DNA of 64,000 nucleotides from Arachis hypogaea (lineage: Eukaryota; Streptophyta; Magnoliopsida; Fabales; Fabaceae): contig NC_092042.1 in assembly GCF_003086295.3 (NCBI RefSeq), forward strand, positions 38,487,419 through 38,551,418, given 5' to 3'. Of this stretch, positions 30,619 to 40,137 are shown one piece after another. Position 1 is the stretch's first letter. Each line of letters opens with the position of its first letter. Under the pieces are notes generated by a model. That model searched no databases and was not told the origin of the DNA. It was given only the letters and a program-made list of their open reading frames with translations. Made by a program: the position numbers and the translations under genes.

Positions 30619-30865
30619 ATGGTAAACTCTTTCCATACTCTTTTTGTTTTGTTAATAAGTGAATTGAGTTGCCATTGTAGGTAGATTCTCATTTTCATTT
30701 TTATCTTCTGTAAATATTGGTAGAATTAGTTTAATTTCTTGTTTTTATTGTTTTAGTATAGTATGATAAATAAGGTTTTAGGGTGTTTTGGTAGCTGGTT
30801 GGAGGATTGAAATGCTTGGATTGGTGCAAGAACTTGAAGAAAAAAAATTTGAAAAATAGAACACC

Positions 30866-31274
30866 ATCCACGCGTTCGCGCACATGACGCGGACGCACAC
30901 CTGAGCATTTTCGACCATCCATGCGGACGCGCACTGTACGCGTACGCGTGGATGCAAAATTTCACCTCCAGCCAAAAAACCCGAGAGTTAGGCCTGCACT
31001 GTGCGAACATTGGGCCTAGGGCACAAGTCTATGCACGCGTGCGCGCACCTGGCGCGTACGCGCACATCATCTAAAATTCGCAATGCACGCGCACGCACAC
31101 TGTGCGCGCGCGCGTCGATTGCACAATCTGCACCCCCGGTACTTTACCCGAGAGTTGTGCCAGACTTGGGCCGACACTATGCCTCCGGCCTAACTCGACG
31201 CACGCGTGCGCGCACCTGGCGCGTACGCATCCTTCGACCAATATACCCATCGACGCGTAAGCATGCATGACGCG
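30866..31274 (+). repeat. CG-rich palindrome array of E7, interrupted by E8
   Basis: Units such as GTACGCGTACGCGTGG, ACGCGTGCGCGC and GCGCGTACGCGC alternate with AT-richer linkers that themselves repeat (CCCGAGAGTT..GGCC). E8 inserted in the last unit, duplicating ACGCG. A remaining ACGCGCAAGCGTC follows at 41931. Confidence 0.88.
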
Positions 31275-33067
31275 TGGTGGACGAAATTGTGATCACTATT
31301 CTTTGTACTTGTATGGATTTATTCAATAATTGTCTTTATTTGAATTCGCAACTCCGTTTAACTAACCAGCAAGTGTACTGGGTCGTCCAAGTAATAAACC
31401 TTACGTGAGTAAGGGTCGATCCCACAGAGATTGTTGGTGTGAAGCAAGCTATGGTCACCTTGTAAATCTCAGTTAGGCAGATTAAATTGGTTTATGGGTT
31501 TCGAAAATAAAAATAAGGAAATAAATAATAAAAGGGATAGGATACTTATGCAGATTCATTGGTGGGAATTTCAGATAAGCGAATGGAGATACTGTATGCT
31601 CAAGGACGCCTGCTATTCTCCTGCTTCAACTCAATCCTTCTTACTCCTTTCCATGGCAAGCTGTGTATAGGGGTTCACCATCAGCGGTGGATACTTTCAA
31701 TCCTCTCGGGAAAATGATCATATGCGGCTGTCACTCGCACGGCTAATCGTCTGGAGGCATCACCCATGGTTGATGGCTACATCCCATCCTCGCAGTGAAA
31801 ACTACGCTCACGCACTCTGTCACAGCACGGCTAATCACTGGTTGGTTCCTGCGCCTACTGGAATAGAATCCCTTGATTCTTTTGCGTCTGTCATTAACGC
31901 CCAGCACTTGCAAGTTTGAAGCGCGTCACAGTCATTCATTACCGGAATCCTACTCGGAATACCACAGACAAGGTGAGACTTTCCGGATTCCCAGGATCCT
32001 ACTCGGAATACCACAGACAAGGTGAGACTTTCCGGATCCTCATAAATGCCGCCATCTATCTAGCTTATACCATGAAGATTCTGTTGGGGAATCTAAGAGA
32101 TACGCATTCAAGCTCGGTTGCATGTAGAACGGAAGTGGTTGTCAATCACGTGCGTTCATAAGTGAGAATGATAATGATCATCACTTTCATCATTATATTC
32201 ATCATGTTCTTGGGTACGAATGAATATCTTGGAATAAGAATAAGAGATATTTGAATAAAAGAAAATAGAATTGCATTAATACTTGAGGTACAGCAGAGCT
32301 CCACACCCTTAATCTATGGTGTGCAGAAACTCCACCGTTGAAAATACATAAGTAAAAGGTTCAGGCATGGCCGAATGGCCAGCCCTCTCCATGATCAAGT
32401 GACCGAATGATTAAAGACTTAAAGTGGTCAAAAGATGTCTAATACAATAGATAAATGTCCTATATATACTAGACTAGCTTCTAGGGTTTACATGAGTAAG
32501 TAATTGATGCATAAATCCACTCCCGGGGCCCACTTGGTGTATGTTTGGGCTGAGCTTGATCAATCCACGAGCTGAGGCCTCTCTTGGAGTTGAACTCCGA
32601 GTTATGACGTGTTTTGGGCGTTCAACTCCGGATCATGACGTTTTTCTGGCGTTTAACTCCAGACAGCAGCATGAACTTGGCGTTCAACGCCCAGTTACGT
32701 CGTCATTCTTCGAATAAAGTATGGACTATTATATATTGCTGGAAAGCCCTAGATGTATTCGTTCCAACGCCGTTGAGAGCGTACCAATTGGAGTTCTGTA
32801 GCTCCAGAAAATCCATTTCGAGTGCAGGGAGGTCAGATTCCAACAGCTTCAGCAGTCCTTTTGTCAGCATTCTTTAGAGTTTTGCTCAAATCCCTCAATT
32901 TCAGTCAGAATTTACCTGAAATCACAGAAAAACACACAAACTCATAGTAAAGTCCAGAAATGTGAATTTAACATAAAAACTATTGAAAACATCCCTAAAA
33001 GTAGCTCAAACTTACTAAAAACTACCTAAAAATAATGCCAAAAAGCGTATAAATTATCCGCTCATCA
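31275..33067 (-). repeat. 3' LTR of E8
   Basis: 1793 bp; minus strand TGATGAGCGG to GTCCACCA. It has a TATATATA box (32461-32468) and a tandem duplication of about 47 bp near 31944-32039. Compared with the 5' LTR there is a mismatch cluster near 32748-32762. Confidence 0.94.
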
Positions 33068-33105
33068 CAACACCAAACTTAAATTGTTGCTTGTCCCCAA
33101 GCAAC
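33068..33105 (-). other. Terminal hairpin and TTTAAGTTTGG module abutting the 3' LTR (E8)
   Basis: On the minus strand GTTGCTTG-GGGA-CAAGCAAC (33105-33086), then AATTTAAGTTTGGTGTTG to the LTR. Confidence 0.7.
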
Positions 33106-34160
33106 TGAAAATCAAATAGGATAAAAGAAGAGAATATACTATAAATTTCAGAATATCAATGAATATTAATTTAATTAGATAAGCGGGACTTGTAGCTTTT
33201 TGCTTCTGAACAGTTTTGGCATCTCACTTTTTCCTTTGAAGTTTAGAGTGATTGGCTTCTCTAGGAACTTAGAATTTCGGATAGTGTTATTGACTTTCCT
33301 AGTTAAGCATGTTGATTCTTGAACACAGCTACTTATAAGTCTTGGCCGTGGCCCTAAGCACTTTGTTTTCCAGTATTACCACCGGATACACAAATGCCAC
33401 AGACACATAACTGGGTGAACCTTTTCAGATTGTGACTCAGCTTTGCTAGAGTCCCCAGTTAGTGGTGTCCATAGCTCTTAAGCACACTCTTTTGCTTTGG
33501 ATCACGACTTTAACCACTCAGTCTCAAGCTTTTCACTTGGACCTTCATGACACAAGCACATGGTTAGGGACAGCTTGATTTAGCCGCTTAGGCCTGGATT
33601 TAATTTCCTTGGGCCCTCCTATCCATTGATGCTCAATGCCTTGGATCCTTTTTACCCTTGCCTTTTGGTTTTAAGGGCTATTGGCTTTTTCTACTGCTCC
33701 TTCTTTTTCTTTCTATTTTTTTTCTTCTTTTTTTTTTCGCCAATTTCCTTTTTCACTGCTTTTTCTTGCTTCAAGAATCAATTTCATGATTTTTTTCAGA
33801 TCATCAATAACATTTCTCTTTGTTCATCATTCTTTCAAGAGCCAACAATTTTAACACTCATAAACAACAAGATCAAAAATATGCACTGTTCAAGCATTCA
33901 TTCAGAAAACAAAAAGTATTGCCACCACATCAATATAATTAAATTAAATTCAAGGATAAATTCGAAATTCATGTACTTCTTGTTCTTTTGAATTAAAACA
34001 TTTTTCGTTTAAGAGAGGTGAAGGATTAATGGGTTTTATTCATAGCTTTAAGGCATGGTTACATACTAATGATCATGAAATAAAGACACAAAACATAGAT
34101 AAACACAACATTTAAAAACCGAAAACAGAAAGAAATAAAGAACAAGGAATGAATCCACCT
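33106..34160 (-). other. Non-coding 3' region of E8
   Basis: No coding frame; homologous to 3023-4045 of E1. A-rich on the minus strand near 33690-33760. Confidence 0.7.
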
Positions 34161-35309
34161 TTAGTGGCGTCTTCTTCTTGAAGGTCCAACAATGTCCTTA
34201 AGCTCTTCTATGTCCCATCCTTGCCTTTGTTGCTCCTCCTTCATTGCTCTTTGATCTTCTCTTATTTCTTGGAGAATGATGGAGTGCTCATGATGTTCCA
34301 CCCTTAATTGTTCAACATTATGGCTCAAATCTTCTAAGGAGGTGTTGAGTTGCTCCCAATAGTTGTTGGGAGGAAAGTGCATTCCTTGAGGCATCTCAGG
34401 AATTTGTTGATGGTGAGCTTCCTCATGCATTTCTTGAGGGCCGTGAGGAGCTTCTCTTGCTTGCTCCATCCTTTTCTTGGTGATGGGCTTGTCTTCTTCA
34501 ATGGAGACATCTCCTTCTATGATAACTCCAGCTGAGTAGCATAGATGGCATATAAGGTGAGGGAAGGCTAGCCGTGCCATGGGTGAGGACTTGTCAGCTA
34601 TTTTGTAGAGTTCATTGGAGATGACCTCATGAACCTCTACTTCCTCTCCAATCATGATGCTATGGATCATGATGGCCCGATCCACAGTAACTTCAGATCG
34701 GTTGCTAGTAGGAATGATGGAGCGTTGAATGAACTCCAACCATCCTCTAGCCACAGGCTTGAGATCCAGTCTTCTTAGTTGAACTGGCTTGCCTTTGGAG
34801 TCTATTCTCCATTGGGCTCCTTCCACACATATGTCCATTAGGACTTGGTCCAACCTTTGGTTAAAGTTGACCCTTCTAGTGTAGGGGCGTTCATCTCCTT
34901 GCATCATAGGCAAGTGAAACGCCAACCTCACATTTTCCGGACTAAAATCTAAGTATTTCCTCCGAACCATTGTGAGATAGTTCTTTGGATTCGGGTTCAT
35001 ACTTTGATCATGGTTTCTAGTGATCCATGTATTGGCATAGAACTCTTGAACCATTAATATTCCGACTTGTTGCATGGGGTTGGTTAGGACTTCCCAATCT
35101 CTTCTTTGGATTTCATGTCGGATTTCCGGATACTCATTCTTTTTGAGCTTGAAAGGGACCTCGGGGATCACCTTCTTCTTTGCCACAACATCATAGAAGT
35201 GGTCTTGATGGCTCTTGGAGATGAATCTTTCCTTCTCCCATGACTCGGAGGTGGAAGCTTTTGTCTTCCCTTTCCCTTTTCTAGAGGATACTCCGGCCTT
35301 TGGTGCCAT
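34161..35309 (-). CDS. ORF2, 382 aa: putative plant transposon-protein domain plus coiled coil
   Basis: Start ATG at 35309, 37 bases after the central module. It has the same layout as ORF2 of E5: basic Ser/Thr-rich head (MAPKAGVSSRKGKGKTKAS), a central domain with EFYANTWITRNHD, VRRKYLDFSP and RGWLEFIQRSIIPTSNRSEV, and a C-terminal coiled coil (about 320-375). Relative to E5 it has about eight extra residues near 295-305. Intact. No DDE, zinc-finger or membrane motif. Function unknown; Transposase_32 is my recollection of the family name and not evidence of transposase activity. Confidence 0.8.
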   Translation of the reverse strand: MAPKAGVSSRKGKGKTKASTSESWEKERFISKSHQDHFYDVVAKKKVIPEVPFKLKKNEYPEIRHEIQRRDWEVLTNPMQQVGILMVQEFYANTWITRNHDQSMNPNPKNYLTMVRRKYLDFSPENVRLAFHLPMMQGDERPYTRRVNFNQRLDQVLMDICVEGAQWRIDSKGKPVQLRRLDLKPVARGWLEFIQRSIIPTSNRSEVTVDRAIMIHSIMIGEEVEVHEVISNELYKIADKSSPMARLAFPHLICHLCYSAGVIIEGDVSIEEDKPITKKRMEQAREAPHGPQEMHEEAHHQQIPEMPQGMHFPPNNYWEQLNTSLEDLSHNVEQLRVEHHEHSIILQEIREDQRAMKEEQQRQGWDIEELKDIVGPSRRRRH

Positions 35310-35345
35310 TGATGGTAATGGAAAAACAAAAAGCTTATGCTTTTA

Positions 35346-35382
35346 CCACACCAAGCTTAAAATATTGCTCGCCCTCGAGCAA
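35346..35382 (-). other. Central hairpin and TTTAAGCTTGG module (E8)
   Basis: On the minus strand TTGCTCG-AGGG-CGAGCAA (35382-35365), then TATTTTAAGCTTGGTGTGG, with one base differing from the usual AAGTTTGG. Confidence 0.65.
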
Positions 35383-35761
35383 GAAAAGAAAAGAAGAGTA
35401 GAAGAAGAAGAAGAGAAGATGGTAGAAAGGGAAAGAAGTAGGTTCGGCTATGTGGGAGAAGGAAGGGTTGTGTTGTGTGGAAATGAAGTAGAATGGAAGG
35501 GAATTTATAGGGAGAGGGAGGGTGGGTGTTCGGCCATTTTGGGTGGGAATGGGTGGGAAATTGAATTTGAATTTTATGAAGGTAGGTGGGGTTTATGGGG
35601 AAGAGTGGGTTGATGTGAATGGTGAATGGGGTAATTGGGAAGAGGAATTGAGGTGATTGGTGAAGATTTTTGGGAAGTGTGATATGGGAAAGAGTGAAAT
35701 GAGATTAGGATTAGGAGAGTGTGATTAGGATTAAAAGAAAAGGTGGGAATATGGTAGGTGG

Positions 35762-35843
35762 GGATCCTGTGGGGTCCACAGATCCTGGGGTGATCCTGTG
35801 GGGTCCACAGATCCTTGGGTGATCCTGTGGGGTCCACAGATCC
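35762..35843 (-). repeat. Three tandem GGATC-TGTGG hairpin units (E8)
   Basis: Inverted-repeat units lie at 35762-35785, 35792-35814 and 35821-35843, spaced about 30 bp. The homologous site has two copies in E1 and one in E10. Confidence 0.85.
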
Positions 35844-35905
35844 TGAGGTGAAAAGAAATACCATTCCTTCACCATATAGGCATGTAAAATGCCTTCGTGC
35901 ATCCT

Positions 35906-36165
35906 TCTGGCGTTCAAACGCCCATTGGTGCACGTTCTGGGCGTTCAACGCCCATGTAATGCATGTTTCTGGCGTTGAACGCCAGTTTCATGCTTGTTGC
36001 TGGCATTCAACGCCAGCTTGTCTCCTCTAGGCACATTCCTGGCGTTCAGCGCCAGGATGTTGCTTGTTTCTGGCGTTCAGCGCCAGAATGGTGCTCTGTT
36101 CTGGCGTTGAACGCCATCCAGATGCATCTTACTGGCGTTGAACGCCAGTCTGCGCTACCTCCAGG
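35906..36165 (-). repeat. GGCGTT palindrome array between gag and ORF2 (E8)
   Basis: Eight palindromic units (TGGCGTTGAACGCCA, TGGCGTTCAGCGCCA and variants) about 32 bp apart; the best preserved array in the window. Confidence 0.9.
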
Positions 36166-36290
36166 GTGAAAAATGTTTTTCTTCTGTTTTTGACTCTGTT
36201 TTTAATTTTTTTGATTTTTTCGTGACTCCTCATGATCATGTACCTAATAAAACACAAAATAACAATATAATAAAAATTAGATAAATAAAC

Positions 36291-36337
36291 TTGGGTTGCC
36301 TCCCAACAAGCGCTTCTTTAATGTCAATAGCTTGACA
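36291..36337 (-). other. Two-hairpin structure after gag (E8)
   Basis: On the minus strand TGTCAA-GCTA-TTGACA (36337-36322), then TTGGG-AGGCAA-CCCAA (36306-36291); both stems perfect. Confidence 0.62.
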
Positions 36338-36363
36338 GTGGCTCTCATGGAGCCACAAGGTGG

Positions 36364-38691
36364 TCAGGTCAATGTTGTATAGTTGCCAACACCAAACTTA
36401 GAGTTTGGATATGGGGTCTTAACACCAAACTTAGAGTTTGGTTGTGGCCTCACAACACCAAACTTAGAGTTTGACTGTGGGGGCTCTTCTTGACTCTGAA
36501 CTGAGAGAAGCTCTTCATGCTTACTCTCTTTTGTCACAGAGGGATGGCCATGTGCCTTAAACACAAGGTAGTCCCCATTCAATTGAAGGACTAATTCACC
36601 TCTGTTGACATCTACCACAGCTTCTGCTGTGGCTAGGAAAGGTCTTCCAAGGATGATGCAATCATCCTCTTTCTTCTTAGTGTCTAAGATTATGAAATCA
36701 GCAGGGATGTAAAGGCCTTCAACCTTTACTAACACGTCCTCCACTATTCCATAAGCTTGTCTCAATGACTTGTCTGCCAATTGTAATGAGAACAAGGCAG
36801 GTTGTACCTCAATGATCCCTAGCTTCTCCATTACAGAGAGTGGCATAAGATTTATCCCTGACCCCAGATCACATAGAGCTTTTTCAAAACTCATGGTGCC
36901 AATGGTACAAGGTATTAAGAACTTGCCAGGATCTTGTTTCTTTTGAGGTAGAGTTTTCTGAATCCAAGTATCTAGTTCACTAATGAGCAAGGGAGGTTCA
37001 CTTTCCCAAGTCTCATTACCAAACAACTTGGCATTCAGCTTCATGATAGCTCCTAAATATTAAGCAACTTGCTCTCCAGTCACATCTTCATCCTCTTCAG
37101 AGGAAGAATAATCTTCAGAGCTCATGAATGGCAGAAGGGGATTTAATGGAATCTCTATGGTCTCTGTATGAGCCTCAGATTCCTTTGGATCCTTAATAGC
37201 AAACTCCTTCTTGCTTGAAGGACGTTCCAGGAGGTCTTCCTCACTAGGATTTTCGTCCTCCTCCTCCCTAGTGCATTCGGCCACTTTGATTAAATCAATG
37301 GCCTTGCACTCTCCTTTTGGATTCTCTTCTGTATTGCTTGGGAGAATACTGGGAGGAGTTTCAATAACTTTCTTACTCAGCTGGCCCACTTGTGCCTCCA
37401 AATTTCTAATGGAGGATCTTGTTTCATTCATGAAACTGAAAGTGGCCTTTGACAGATCAGAGACAATATTGGTTAAATTAGAAGTGTTTTGTTCTGAATT
37501 CTCTGTCTGTTGCTGAGAAGATGATGGATATGGCTTACTATTGCTCAGCCTATTGCGTCCACCATTGTTAAAGCCTTGTTGAGGCTTCTGTTGATCCTTC
37601 CAGGAGAAATTTGGATGATTTCTCCATGATGAGTTATAGGTGTTTCCATATGGTTCACCCATGTAATTAACCTCTGCCATGGCAGGGTTCTCAGGATCAT
37701 AAGCTTCTTCAGAAGCTGCCTTTCTAGTACTGTTGGATGCATGTTGCAATCCATTTAGATTTTGAGAGATCATGTTGACCTGTTGAGTCAACACTTTGTT
37801 CTGAGCCAATATGGCATTCAGAGCTTCAATTTCAAGAACTCCTTTCTTCTGAGGTATCCCATTATTCACGGAGTTCCTCTCAGAGGTGTACATGAACTGG
37901 TTGTTTGCAACCATGTCGATGAGTTCTTGAGCCTCTTCAGGCGTTTTCTTCAGGTGAATAGATCCACCTGCAGAATGGTCCAGTGACATCTTCGAAAATT
38001 CAGAGAAACCATAATAGAATATATCTAATAGGGTCCATTCTGAAAACATGTCAGATGGACATCTTTTGGTCAGCTGCTTGTATCTTTCCCAAGCTTCATA
38101 GAGGGATTCACCATCTTTTTGTTTGAAGGTTTGAACATCCACTCTCAGCTTGCTCAGCTTTTGAGGAGGAAAGAATTTATCTAAGAAAGCAGTGACCAGC
38201 TTATCCCAGGAGTCCAGGCTATCCTTAGGTTGTGAATCTAACCATATTCTAGCTCTGTCTCTTACAGCAAAAGGGAAAAGCATGAGTCTGTAGACTTCAG
38301 GATCAACTCCATTTGTCTTTACAGTCTCACAGATCTGCAAGAACTCAGTTAAAAACTGATAAGGATCTTCAGATGGAAGTCCATAAAACTTGCAGTTTTG
38401 TTGCATTAAAGCAACTAGCTGAGGTTTCAGCTCAAAGTTATTGGCTCCAATGGCAGGAATGGAGATGCTTCTTCCATCAAACTTGGACGTTGGCTTTGTG
38501 AAGTCACCAAGCATTCTCCTTGCATTATTATTATTATTATTTTCGGCTGCCATGTCCTTCTCTTGTTCGAAAATTTCTGAAAGGTTATTTCTGGATTGTT
38601 GTAATTTAGCTTCTCTTAATTTTCTCTTCAGAGTCCTTTCAGGTTCTGGATCAACTTCAACAAGAGTGCCCTTTTCCCTGTTCCTGCTCAT
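36364..38691 (-). pseudogene. Gag-protease of E8, 776 codons with a single TAA
   Basis: Start ATG at 38691 (MSRNREKGTLVEVDPEPE). The only break is TAA at 37062-37060 (codon 544), where sister copies have CAA. Gag: ICETVKTNGVDPEVYRLM, FFPPQKLSKLRVDV, EAWERYKQLTKRCPSDM (about codons 115-215). Athila-type NSSWRNHPNFSWKDQ lies near 355-370. The linker is acidic. Protease-like CDLGSGINLMP lies near codon 605 and IILGRPFLAT near 680, both after the stop, so the protease would be made only by readthrough. The C-terminus has three SKFGV repeats. No zinc knuckle, no pol. Confidence 0.9.
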
Positions 38692-40113
38692 ATGAAAGAG
38701 AAGAAAACAAGAAAAGAAAGAGGAATCCTCTATGTCACAGTATAGAGATTCCCTTATGTTAGTAGAGGAAGAAAGGGGTATAAGAAAGAAGAAGGATGGA
38801 TTCGGATTTTTGGATGAGGAGAGGTGAAGAGAAGTGTTAGTGATTAAATAATTAAATAGAAAAAGAAAAGAGAGGGAGAAATTCGAAAATAATTTTTGAA
38901 AAAGAGGTTAGTAATTTTCGAAAATTAGAGATAATATAATTAAAATTAAAATTTAAAACAAAAAGAATTTTTGAAAATTAGAGAGTGAAAAGTAGTTAGG
39001 TGGTTTTGAAAAAGATAAGAAACAAACAAAAAGTTAGTTAGTTGATTGAAAAAGATTTGAAATCAAATTTTTGAAAAAGATAAGAGGATAAGAAGTTAGA
39101 TAAGATATTTTGAAATCAAATTTTGAAAAAGATAAAATTTTTGAAAAAGATAAGATAAAAGATAAAAAGATAAGATAAAAATTTTAATAAAAAGATATTT
39201 TGAAAAAGATTTAATTTTTAAAAAGACTCAACTAACAAGAAACTACAAGATAAGATTCTAGAACTTAAAGATTGAACCTTTCTTAACAAGAAAGTAACAA
39301 ACTTCAAATTTTTGAACCAATCACATTAATTGTTAGCTAATTTTCGAAAATTTGATATAAAGATAAGAAAAAGATTTTGAAAAAATAAGATTTTTAAAAT
39401 TGAAATTTTGTCTTGACTTGTAAGAAACAACTAATTTTGAAAATTTTTGACCAAGTCAATCCAAAATTTCGAAATTTTGGAGGGAGATAAGGAGAAGATA
39501 TTTTTTTTTATTTTTGAATTTTTAAAGAAAAACACAAAAATGACCCAAAACATGAAAATTTTGAATCAAAACACAAGATGCATGCAAGAACACTATGAAT
39601 GTCAAGATGAACACCAAGAACACTTTGAAGATCATGATGAACATGAAGAACATAATTTTGAAAAATTTTTGATGCAAAGAAAACATGCAAGACACCAAAC
39701 TTAGAAATCTTTAATGCATGAGAAATATGAATGCAAAGATGCACATGAAAAACAAGAAAAGACACAAAACAAAAAATCATCAAGATCAAACAAGAAGACT
39801 TGTCAAGAACAACTTGAAGATCATGAAGAACACTATGAATGCATGAGATTTTCGAAAAAATGCAAGAAAAATTTTAAAAGCATGCAATTGACACCAAACT
39901 TAAAAATTAACACAAGATTCAAACAAGAAACACAAAATATTTTTGATTTTTATGATTTTCTAATTTTTTTGTATTTTTATTAATTTTTTCGAAAAACATA
40001 GTTTGGAAAAACGAAAAATAAAAAGAAAATTTTTTTTTAAAAAAAGATTTTTGAAAAGAAAATTACCTAATCTGAGCAACAAGATGAACCGTCAGTTGTC
40101 CATACTCGAACAA
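38692..40113 (-). other. 5' leader of E8
   Basis: AT-rich degenerate repeats (38880-39480) with TTTTCGAAAA palindromes. There is a stretch of repeated GATCATGAAGAACA-like words (39590-39720, 39800-39840). Two AAGTTTGGTGT copies lie on the minus strand (near 39692 and 39891). There is no GGCGTT array, unlike E5, E9 and E10. Frames here are low-complexity artefacts. Confidence 0.7.
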
Positions 40114-40131
40114 TCCCCGGCAACGGCGCCA
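40114..40131 (-). other. Primer-binding site of E8 (tRNA-Asp)
   Basis: Minus strand TGGCGCCGTTGCCGGGGA, six bases after the LTR end. Confidence 0.88.
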
Positions 40132-40137
40132 AAAACT

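Larger units (their letters stand above)
26997..31274 (+). mobile_element. E7, first part: complete family 2 element split by E8
   Basis: It contains the 5' LTR, tRNA-Asp site, the 637-aa ORF, the two-hairpin structure and a CG-palindrome array. It is interrupted at 31274/31275 by E8 and resumes at 41931. LTRs at both ends are 1482 bp and GCCAG flanks the whole (26992-26996 and 45645-45649). Without E8 it would be about 8.0 kb. No pol and no recognisable Gag domain. Confidence 0.93.

Noticed and set aside
34161..35309. ORF2 as an envelope-like protein or a DDE transposase/integrase
   Set aside because: No signal peptide, membrane segment, DDE triad or zinc-binding motif can be seen. The domain name I recall refers to a putative transposon protein without shown activity.
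35906..36165. CRISPR-like array of short palindromic repeats with spacers
   Set aside because: The repeats are imperfect and variable, spacers share words, there are no cas genes, and the context is plant retrotransposon DNA.
38441..38695. Plus-strand frames opposite gag-protease and ORF2
   Set aside because: They are antisense shadows that follow the codon pattern of the minus-strand ORFs and recur opposite every copy.
39447..39983. Two frames of 85-89 codons rich in Glu/His/Lys
   Set aside because: Low-complexity repeats (GATCATGAAGAACA words) in the E8 leader; the reading is not kept in E9.
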